In this document: positions 18,618 through 25,599 of the stretch, one piece after another | Layout: the number at the start of each line of letters is the position of its first letter | Numbering within the stretch: the first letter of the stretch is position 1 | Assembly (NCBI GenBank): GCA_021846985.1 | Contig: JAJZVX010000010.1 | Coordinates: forward strand, 53,071-117,070 | Direction: 5' to 3' | Length of the DNA stretch: 64,000 bases | Source of the DNA: Acidobacteriota bacterium | Lineage (GTDB): Bacteria; Acidobacteriota; Terriglobia; Terriglobales; Acidobacteriaceae | Program-made: the position numbers and the translations under genes | The notes under the pieces: model-generated | What the model saw: the letters and a program-made list of their open reading frames with translations, nothing else | The model's database searches: none | What the model was told of the DNA's origin: nothing

Positions 18618-18955
18618 CCAGCAGCACCGGCACAATGCCCTGCCGAGGTTCGATCTTCGGCAGAGCATTGTGTATCTGGCTGCATGCCGGCACAATCCAG
18701 CAAAAACAGGGGCAGGGCTGCGGCAGCTCAGCTTTGTTGTGTTCGTCCCGGCAGAAGTATCCTGATGTCTCTGTGCAGGTCTCCGGCGATTCGCCTGGAA
18801 AGCATTTCCGGGAACGGAAAGGCTGGTCTGACGGGATTTTCATGCCCCGGCGCCGCCGCAGCGAAAGATGCGGCGGCAGCCGCCATGGGGTGCGGCAAAC
18901 CATGCGGGACTCCGATCGAGACACAGGATTGCCGCAGATGCCGTAGATTGAGAGC
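18618..18955. other. Intergenic region after the GH2 gene
   Basis: About 340 bases holding the hairpin at 18631-18672 and nothing else that I can support. Overlapping frames here look like chance frames. Confidence 0.4.
18631..18672 (+). terminator. Hairpin after the GH2 gene, possible terminator
   Basis: Arms cacaatgc/ctgccgagg and cttcggcag/gcattgtg pair with one small mismatch region around a short loop, 14 bases after the stop. There is no T-run, so factor-independent termination is uncertain. Confidence 0.45.
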
Positions 18956-19240
18956 ATGTACGCGCGCAAACTCTCGGTTCGGCGCATCGACGCGGCAGGC
19001 CAGAGCCATCCCTGTCTTCTGCGCTGGATTGACAGCTTTGCCATGCGCAACTTTACCAACGACGCAATTTTCGATCATCTTTTGCCGGCCGGCGACGGAC
19101 AGCTGGAGGCGGGCAAGCGGGTGCCGCTGGAGCGGCTGCAGGCGGCCATGGAAGATTGGTTCCGGCGCAAGGGCTACCTGCAACCCGGAGAGCGGCTGGA
19201 AGTGCAAGAGACGACGCACACGCAGCCGCGCCAGCCGTAA
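18956..19240 (+). CDS. Hypothetical 94-residue protein
   Basis: Small soluble-looking protein with no signal peptide. The central part (AIFDHLLPAGDGQLEAGKRVPLERLQAAMEDWFRRKGYL) has predicted helical character and charged residues spaced like a real protein, with an Arg-Trp-Ile-Asp segment near the start. The ATG is preceded by a weak ttgagagc element. Not recognised; it could be a small regulator or structural protein. It is convergent with the lysozyme gene, leaving about 90 bp between stops. Confidence 0.5.
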   Translation: MYARKLSVRRIDAAGQSHPCLLRWIDSFAMRNFTNDAIFDHLLPAGDGQLEAGKRVPLERLQAAMEDWFRRKGYLQPGERLEVQETTHTQPRQP

Positions 19241-19328
19241 CCGCCATGTGGATGCGTGGGAGCGGGGTTTGGCGGGGGCGCCGGGCAGGTTTCTGTTTCT
19301 GCAAGAGCGATGGCAGGAGCGAGAGCCC

Positions 19329-19787
19329 TCAGGCGGCTTGCTCGTCCGGGATAGGGCTGTGGTTCCAGAGGGCCAGCTCGGCCTCGCGGCGCGCCTTCAG
19401 GGCGGCATTCTCCTGGGAGCCGGCATGGTCCCAGCGCAGGAGCTGTTGGGCGGCGGCAGCGTAATCACCGGCGTTGAGGCGCTCGAGGAGCGTGGATTGC
19501 GCCAGCCGGCCGGGGCCGAGGTTGTAACAGAAGTCCACCAGGGCATCGAACTGGCCCTGGTCGAGGGGAACCTTGACCAGGCGCTCGACAGCGCGCTCGG
19601 TTTCGCGGAGGTCTGCCGCCAGCAGCCGGGCGGCCTGCGCCTCGGTGATGCCTTGGGAGAATGTCTCCGGATGCACGAGACGGTGGCCGTAGCCGATGGT
19701 GGGATAACCGGCCACGTCCAGATACACTCGCTGCCGGAAGCCTTCCGATTTCATCAGTAATTCCATGCCTGCCGAGCTGAGTTCCAT
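19329..19787 (-). CDS. GH24 (T4-type) lysozyme / endolysin-like muramidase
   Basis: Hydrolyses the glycan backbone of peptidoglycan. The 152-residue protein has the T4 lysozyme-type triad in proper spacing: Glu15 (MKSEGF), Asp24 (YLDVAG) and Thr30 (YPTIGYGH), followed by GQFDALVDFCYNLGPG. ATG 19787 is chosen because AGGAGG lies 7 nt upstream; an in-frame upstream ATG has no such site. There is no signal peptide, so it would need a holin or other exit, or may act in predation or cell-wall remodelling. No phage genes flank it, suggesting a captured or relic prophage gene. Confidence 0.88.
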   Translation of the reverse strand: MELSSAGMELLMKSEGFRQRVYLDVAGYPTIGYGHRLVHPETFSQGITEAQAARLLAADLRETERAVERLVKVPLDQGQFDALVDFCYNLGPGRLAQSTLLERLNAGDYAAAAQQLLRWDHAGSQENAALKARREAELALWNHSPIPDEQAA

Positions 19788-20023
19788 GGCCCGTCCTCCT
19801 GCGATGGCCCCGATGGGCCGTAATTCCACGCTAGCAAAGGGCGTGAATTAATCTGCAGAGCGGCGGCCGATCGGGCTGCCGGCCCGGGCGGCGAGCATGC
19901 GGAGAGGCGAGTGGGTGGGATGCGGCGGCCGAGGCGCGGTTCCGGGCCGCGCCATCGAGCTTCGGGGTCCGGCGAAGGAAGGACCGGCGCGACAGGAATT
20001 TTCCTCATGGGGTGTGACGCGTT

Positions 20024-21598
20024 ATGCTGTTGCGTGTGTTGAATCCATCGAAAAAAATGCCCTCACAGCAAACAGACGAAACCACCGCACTGTTGCGCAT
20101 CAGCCGCCGCGAATTCGTGAAGATGAGCTCATTGGCTGCGGGCGCGATGGCGTTTGGCGTGCCGGCGCTGGTGCGCGGACAGAACCTGAACAGCAAACTG
20201 AACATCGCCTGCATAGGAATCGGCGGGAAAGGCAAGAGCGACACGGATGCGTGCGCCGGCGAGAACATCGTGGCGTTGTGTGACGTGGATTCCGGCTCGG
20301 CGGCGTACGCGACACAGACGAAGAAGTATCCGGACGCGAAGTTTTTCAAGGATTTCCGCCAGATGCTGGACCAGATGGACCATGAGATCGATGCGGTGAC
20401 GGTTTCGACTCCGGATCATATGCACGCGATTGTGGCCTCGGCGGCGATGAAGAGGAACAAGGCGGTATTTTGCCAGAAGCCGCTGACGCAGACGATTTAT
20501 GAGGCGCGCTATTTGCGGAAGATGGCCGAGAAGCGGCATCTGGTGACGCAGATGGGCAACCAGGGTAGCGCCACGGACGGATTGCGCCGCGCGGTGGAGA
20601 CGATACAAGACGGGCTAATTGGACAAGTACACGAGGTGCACGTGTGGACGAATCGTCCGATCTGGCCGCAGGCGATGGATCGTCCGGCCGGACAAGACCC
20701 GGTTCCCGCGACATTGGATTGGGATGTGTGGATAGGGCCGGCGCCGATGCGGCCGTATGTGGGCAGCCATCGTCCAGGCGATCCCGATGGAGTGTACGAG
20801 CCGTTCAACTGGCGGGGCTGGCAGGATTTCGGGACGGGCGCGCTGGGGGACATGGCGTGCCACACGGTGAATATGCCGTTTCGCGCCTTGAATCTGGATT
20901 ACCCGACGGAGATTGAAGCGACGCCCCTGAGCAAGATGAACACGGAATCGTATCCCATCGGCTCCAAAATCCGCTTTGCGTTTCCGCGGCGCCAAGCGCG
21001 CATATCCGTTGCCCATCCGCATCTTTTCCACCATTCCAGAAAGATCGAACACGATGCGGCGACACTGTGGTGGTATGACGGCGGCCACCCCGACCCGACG
21101 GCGCGCGGCGGGCATGATCTGAGCAACAAGCCGCCGGCGGAACTGACGGCCGACATCGTGGCGCTGCGGGGCGAAGTTCCCGAGAGCGGTTGTCTGCTGA
21201 TCGGCGACGGGGGCACGGTGTTTTCGCCCGACGATTACGGGTCCAGTTTTTTTGTGAAGCTGAAGGGCGATGAGAAGTATCTGCACTACACCAAGCACCC
21301 GGCGATGGCGCAGTATCCCGAGCGCATTCCGCGGAACCGTTTTGGCATAAAAGGCAAAGGCAGCGGTTTTGCCCATGCGCAGGAGTGGCTTGTCGCGGTG
21401 AAGGAAAACAAGCCGGAACTTTGCTACTCGCGTTTCGACATTGGCGCGCGCCTGACGGAGATCATGCTGCTGGGCTGCGTGTCATTGCGCGCGGGCCAGA
21501 AGATCGAGTGGGACGGACCGAAGATGGCAGCGAAGAATTGTCCGCAGGCCGCGCCGTACATCCGGCGGGAAGACCGATCGGGCTGGGCTCTTTCCTGA
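20024..21598 (+). CDS. Tat-exported Gfo/Idh/MocA family oxidoreductase
   Basis: NAD(P)-dependent sugar or inositol oxidoreductase family. Twin-arginine signal ISRREFVKMSSLAAGAMAFG near residue 26, then the Rossmann segment LNIACIGIGGKGKSD and the family motif FCQKPLTQTIYEAR containing the EKP-equivalent lysine. The C-terminal alpha/beta domain follows. Length 524 residues is usual for Tat-exported members seen in soil bacteria and Planctomycetes; some relatives are GH109-like glycosidases, so activity on glycosides is possible. A second ATG at 20057 is an alternative start; neither has a strong ribosome binding site. The substrate is unknown. Confidence 0.85.
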   Translation: MLLRVLNPSKKMPSQQTDETTALLRISRREFVKMSSLAAGAMAFGVPALVRGQNLNSKLNIACIGIGGKGKSDTDACAGENIVALCDVDSGSAAYATQTKKYPDAKFFKDFRQMLDQMDHEIDAVTVSTPDHMHAIVASAAMKRNKAVFCQKPLTQTIYEARYLRKMAEKRHLVTQMGNQGSATDGLRRAVETIQDGLIGQVHEVHVWTNRPIWPQAMDRPAGQDPVPATLDWDVWIGPAPMRPYVGSHRPGDPDGVYEPFNWRGWQDFGTGALGDMACHTVNMPFRALNLDYPTEIEATPLSKMNTESYPIGSKIRFAFPRRQARISVAHPHLFHHSRKIEHDAATLWWYDGGHPDPTARGGHDLSNKPPAELTADIVALRGEVPESGCLLIGDGGTVFSPDDYGSSFFVKLKGDEKYLHYTKHPAMAQYPERIPRNRFGIKGKGSGFAHAQEWLVAVKENKPELCYSRFDIGARLTEIMLLGCVSLRAGQKIEWDGPKMAAKNCPQAAPYIRREDRSGWALS

Positions 21599-21751
21599 TC
21601 TTGCCGTGCGCGGCGATGGGGCGGCCGCTTGACGCGCGCGCAAAGGCAGGGAGGGTGCGGCCCAACAGGCTGCCGAGGATCAATGAAGTGAGCCCGTTTA
21701 TCCGCGTGACGCCTCTTCACTCGGTCCGCGGTCATTCGCCGCGATGCCATG

Positions 21752-22480
21752 TCAACGCTCAGAGGGCTTCAGTTGGAGATCGGCGAAGTAAGCCTCGGTT
21801 CCTACACCAATCCACAAAGCCACGGCACCGGTGCAATCACCCAACCTGAGATCGTTCACCAGCAGCGTTGGCTGCGAGGCTCCGTTTACGTACAGCCGCA
21901 TCCTGACTCCATTCACTTCGATTTTGAGATGAGTCCACTCGCCGGGAACGAGGTCGGTGTACGACTCATATTTGCCGGGCGATTCCGTGCGCAACTTCAG
22001 CCACTCGTAGTCGGGAAACGAGGCGTATTGCGTCGAGTGGTTTCGACGTTCCTGATCGTCGGCGCGCCCGTTGGTGGGGCGTATGTAGACATAGTCGTAC
22101 CTGGAGGCTTCGGGTGGCACGCGGAACGCAATCCCGACAAACCCGCGCGCCAGGGCAGGCGCATGTGCCTGAGGCATCCCTGCAACATCGACATCGATCG
22201 TACCGTTATGGAAAGACGATCCCGTGAGAAGGGCGATGCCGCCACCAGTCCCCGACTTCTGCGCGTCATAGGCCGCGTCCGCACTTGGCAGGGACCTCAC
22301 ACGAACGGCCTTGCGCCCTCGATACAACACGCAATCCACCGTCACGTTATGTGGCTGTAATCCCTTGCAGTGGTCCAGCGAAGCGGGCGTAGCCGCCACT
22401 GCCGCGGGGACCAGAAGGGCTGCGGTGAAAGCCGCAATCATGCGGAATTGTAGCCGGATTCGTGGCACACTCGATTTCAT
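21752..22480 (-). CDS. Exported concanavalin A-like lectin/glucanase-fold protein
   Basis: A 242-residue protein with a signal peptide (about residues 1-29, ending AVAA). The remainder resembles the beta-sandwich found in 3-keto-disaccharide hydrolase (DUF1080)-like and LamG-type proteins: GGGIALLTGSSFHNGTIDVDV, GFVGIAFRV, WTHLKIEVNGVRMRLYVNG, GAVALWIGVGTEAYFADL. It probably binds or cleaves a glycan outside the cytoplasm; no catalytic residues can be named. It lies 18 bp after the hydrolase-cupin gene on the same strand, so co-transcription is likely. Confidence 0.7.
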   Translation of the reverse strand: MKSSVPRIRLQFRMIAAFTAALLVPAAVAATPASLDHCKGLQPHNVTVDCVLYRGRKAVRVRSLPSADAAYDAQKSGTGGGIALLTGSSFHNGTIDVDVAGMPQAHAPALARGFVGIAFRVPPEASRYDYVYIRPTNGRADDQERRNHSTQYASFPDYEWLKLRTESPGKYESYTDLVPGEWTHLKIEVNGVRMRLYVNGASQPTLLVNDLRLGDCTGAVALWIGVGTEAYFADLQLKPSER

Positions 22481-22498
22481 ATGGGCAATCTCCCACCG

Positions 22499-23872
22499 TC
22501 AGCGGACGGGCCTGCCTGCCGGTTGCGAGAGAGGCATCCCTTTTGTGCCCGCGTAAAAGACAATGAAGGTCGCTGGCGCATCGCCCACGATGCCGCGATG
22601 CGCGGTATGGACCGCCTCTGGCATCACCTCGCCAGCGGCGAAATGCTTCTTGTTGCCCGTGTCGTCTTGCACGGTGATCTCACCGGAGAGAACGTAGGCA
22701 AAGCTCGGCATGGGATGCGAATGCCAGGGCAACTCGCCGCGGGCAGGAATCGTGATCCTTGCCACGACCGGTTCTGCCGCTCCCTCCGGGTACGCGTGGT
22801 ACGCTGCGCCATTCCACGAGGCTTCCGTGCGCATCAGTTCCTGGATCTCAACGTGGCCGTCAGTTTGTGGGCTTGAAGTCACGTCTCCTCCACTCTCCAG
22901 AAACGACTGGAGGTCGTTGGCAAATTTGAACGGGTTCTTGAATGCTAGAAAATGGTCTCCCTGCTCTGCCTTCGAGTAAATGTAGAGAGTCGAGTTGGGG
23001 ATCACCGACTTCATCCACCGTTGGCTCGGAACATTCGCGCTGTACTCGCCGGTAAAGATGGCAGTCGGGACGTTGATCTTGGTCCGTATCACGTCGCGCC
23101 AATCCATGCTCGCGTGGTCGTACAGGATGCGGTTGACGGCTGCTGTGTCTACCGGAACCATCGCGCGCGCAAACGCTTCCGAGTTCGCGTAGGCAGGTGA
23201 ATCCATAGCGTTATAACGCTCCATCAGCGAGGTTCCTGTGTGTGCGGACATGGCCGGGCCAACACCGTCGACTGAGTCCGCAATGGCTCCTGATTGGAGA
23301 CGCTCGTCGGGAGTCATTCCCGGGCGACTGAGAATAGAGGGCGGCTCGTCTATCAGCACAAGCTTTTCGATTCCCTCGGTTCCGAAGAGATCGATGTACC
23401 CGTACAAGATCGACACGCCCATGGACCAGCCGCAGTAGTAGGCAGACTTCACCCCGATGTGCTCGTTGAACTCGCGGAGATCCATCGAATACCTGTAGAT
23501 CCGGTTTCCGAAGTCCACCTTCTCAGACAGCCCTTGATTACGCTCATCCAGCACGTAAACGTGATAGTGCCTGCTCAGCAGATAGAGCACATTGATGTAG
23601 TTTGCGCCATTTGCGGACCATGCTGGAACAAAGATGAGCGGCTTGCCCGATCCTGCCTCCCAATATGCGAGCTGCACACCGTCGCTCGTCCGAAAGAAAT
23701 GAATCTGCAGGTCTTTGAAGTCGGATAACTTCTGAGGCAGGCCATCGATCTTGTTTGGAAACGTGAAGTCCCTGCCAAGAACGGAGAGCGCAGGCGCGGC
23801 AAGCAGATGGCTTGCTGATGCGGTGAGGAGCGCGGCTGCAATCGTGCTAAGTTTCGCTTTTCTAATCTGCAT
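22499..23872 (-). CDS. Exported alpha/beta hydrolase-cupin fusion protein
   Basis: A 457-residue protein with a signal peptide (residues 1-26), an alpha/beta hydrolase domain (about 50-325; nucleophile Ser150 in CGWSMGVS, likely catalytic His307 in EQGDHFLAF) and a C-terminal cupin domain (about 350-445; metal ligands His384 and His386 in PWHSHP, His422 in VHTAHRG). The single chain is unusual: the two domains normally occur in separate proteins. Substrate unknown; hydrolysis followed by cupin-mediated oxidation or isomerisation of the product is a possible reading (inference). The lectin-fold gene follows within 18 bp, and a separate cupin gene lies 93 bp upstream. Confidence 0.75.
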   Translation of the reverse strand: MQIRKAKLSTIAAALLTASASHLLAAPALSVLGRDFTFPNKIDGLPQKLSDFKDLQIHFFRTSDGVQLAYWEAGSGKPLIFVPAWSANGANYINVLYLLSRHYHVYVLDERNQGLSEKVDFGNRIYRYSMDLREFNEHIGVKSAYYCGWSMGVSILYGYIDLFGTEGIEKLVLIDEPPSILSRPGMTPDERLQSGAIADSVDGVGPAMSAHTGTSLMERYNAMDSPAYANSEAFARAMVPVDTAAVNRILYDHASMDWRDVIRTKINVPTAIFTGEYSANVPSQRWMKSVIPNSTLYIYSKAEQGDHFLAFKNPFKFANDLQSFLESGGDVTSSPQTDGHVEIQELMRTEASWNGAAYHAYPEGAAEPVVARITIPARGELPWHSHPMPSFAYVLSGEITVQDDTGNKKHFAAGEVMPEAVHTAHRGIVGDAPATFIVFYAGTKGMPLSQPAGRPVR

Positions 23873-23965
23873 GGATGCTATTCACTCGATGTTTCGACGA
23901 AGCGCAGGCCGCCGGTGTGAAAGCCACCTGTTCGGCCCCTTGCGCCCTCATTTCTTCAGGTTAGT

Positions 23966-24523
23966 TCAGAGCCAGCTCGGCTTCACGTCCACCGGCACGC
24001 CGTCGGTTTCCGTGAACTGCACAAGGCTCTTCGCCTCGGTTTGGATGCACATATAACGCAGTGGCCCCTGGCTCCCTGCCTTGATGCATCGCGCAGCCGC
24101 TGGATCGAGCCGCAGCACGCTGCCCTCCTCGACGTCGAACTTTTCGCCGTCAATGTAGAACTGCCCCTTGCCGGCAAGCACGATGTACACCTCTTCGTTC
24201 CGCTTGTGCGCATGCACAAAGGGAACGCTTACGCTCGCAGGCAGGTTGTTGATAGAAATCTCTGATCCCGTCAACGCAAGGTCGTCATGCAGCGTCACGC
24301 GCCCAATCTTGTTGATTGCACCGAGGGTCGATATCTTGAAATTCTTTCCTGTCTCCGCCTTGTTTTTCTCCTTGAATTCAACTCGCCGCTCTCGAAGAGG
24401 TTTGCTCTGGGGGAGGGCCTGGATTCGGCCGCCCCAACCGGTTTGCGGCGGATGTTGTTCCGCTCTTTTGACGAGGGAAAGACAACGAGTGTGAAATCCT
24501 TGGCAGGTGCAGGATGAATTCAC
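23966..24523 (-). CDS. Cupin-domain protein, start uncertain
   Basis: Small single-domain cupin: TLHDDLALTGSEISINNLP, VPFVHAHKRNEEVYIVLAGKG (metal ligands His and Glu) and EEGSVLRLDPAAARCI. Homologous proteins as I remember them start near the segment EFKEKNKAETGKNFK, encoded at about 24382, but no ATG, GTG or TTG lies there in frame. The nearest in-frame start codon upstream is a GTG at 24523, used here. A sequence error or a missing start codon is possible. It points away from the ECF sigma gene at 24588 and may be controlled with it. Confidence 0.6.
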   Translation of the reverse strand: MNSSCTCQGFHTRCLSLVKRAEQHPPQTGWGGRIQALPQSKPLRERRVEFKEKNKAETGKNFKISTLGAINKIGRVTLHDDLALTGSEISINNLPASVSVPFVHAHKRNEEVYIVLAGKGQFYIDGEKFDVEEGSVLRLDPAAARCIKAGSQGPLRYMCIQTEAKSLVQFTETDGVPVDVKPSWL

Positions 24524-24587
24524 ACCATCCGCGGTCAAGTCGTCGAACGAGAGTAGGCGGACTATCCGGGACCAAAGGGAGAAGAGC

Positions 24588-25400
24588 ATGACACTTGAGG
24601 ATGCGGCACGGCAGGCAATCGCAGGAGATAAGGACGCCCTGAATCAGCTGGTTATGGCATTGCAGGGCGATCTTTATGGGCTATCGCTCCGCATGCTATG
24701 CAACCGCGAGGACGCCGAAGATGCAACGCAGGAGATCCTGATTCGCATCGTAACGCGGCTTTCCCAATTTGATTACCGGAGCAAGCTGAAGACCTGGGCA
24801 TATCGCGTGGCGGTGAACTACATTCTGGATGTGAAAAAGAGTGCGGTGGAACGCCTGCACATGACCTTTGAGCAACTGGCGGAAGAGATTACCAGCGGAT
24901 TGGGCGAGGCTGCTTTGCCCGAAGCTGAGGAATCGCTTCTTGTAGAGGAGGTCAAGGCAGGATGCAGCCTGGGAATGTTGCAATGCCTTGATCGTGACCA
25001 TCGGCTCGCATACATCCTGGGTGAGGTGATGGAGATGCAGGGGCCTGAGGCGGCAGGGCTCCTTGACGTTTCGCCTGCGTTGTTTCGCAAGCGGCTGCAA
25101 CTTGCCCGGAAGGAGATGCTGCGCTTTATGAAGAGCTATTGCGGGTTGGCCTCAGACGACGCGCCATGCCGCTGCAACCGGCAGGTTTCGTCAGGCCTGC
25201 AATCGGGCAGGATCAGCGGTGAGAGGTGCAATTACGCAGCGGCGCCTTCATCGTTCGCACAAATCCGAACGACGGTTAGACAGGTGGAAGAGGCACGATG
25301 GGCGCTCCAGGTGCATCGCACCAATCAACTGCGCGAGGCGCCCGTTGACTTTGCCCGGCGGTTGATAGAAATGCTTGAAACGCATCCCGCCTCGGATTAA
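24588..25400 (+). CDS. ECF-type RNA polymerase sigma factor
   Basis: A 270-residue extracytoplasmic-function sigma factor. Region 2 is visible as REDAEDATQEILIRIVTRLSQFDYRSKLKTWAYRVAVNY and region 4 as ILGEVMEMQGPEAAGLLDVSPALFRKRL. An unusually long C-terminal tail (about 60 residues) begins with a Cys-rich patch (SYCGLASDDAPCRCN), a feature of some ECF groups with a C-terminal extension. ATG 24588 is chosen over an upstream in-frame ATG because GGGAG lies 6-7 nt ahead. No anti-sigma gene is adjacent; the tail may sense a signal itself (inference). The divergent cupin gene is a candidate target. Confidence 0.85.
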   Translation: MTLEDAARQAIAGDKDALNQLVMALQGDLYGLSLRMLCNREDAEDATQEILIRIVTRLSQFDYRSKLKTWAYRVAVNYILDVKKSAVERLHMTFEQLAEEITSGLGEAALPEAEESLLVEEVKAGCSLGMLQCLDRDHRLAYILGEVMEMQGPEAAGLLDVSPALFRKRLQLARKEMLRFMKSYCGLASDDAPCRCNRQVSSGLQSGRISGERCNYAAAPSSFAQIRTTVRQVEEARWALQVHRTNQLREAPVDFARRLIEMLETHPASD

Positions 25401-25599
25401 CGGACGAAGCAGGACCAGGTTCGATTGGCTCGTTTCGCAACCGCACGGCTCAAATGACTTCAGGGGGCAAGCACTCGTCGAGCTGGATTTTGAGTCCGGT
25501 GCGGCGGATTGGCGCCGCAGATGGGGATTACGCCGGTTGGTTGTGTTGCCGGACTGCGAGGGGAGGGAGCTGCGCGGGGACCGGCGGCGGGTGCGGGGG

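Noticed and set aside
19329..19787. Prophage around the lysozyme gene
   Set aside because: Neighbours are a hypothetical protein and a sugar oxidoreductase; no structural or packaging genes are present.
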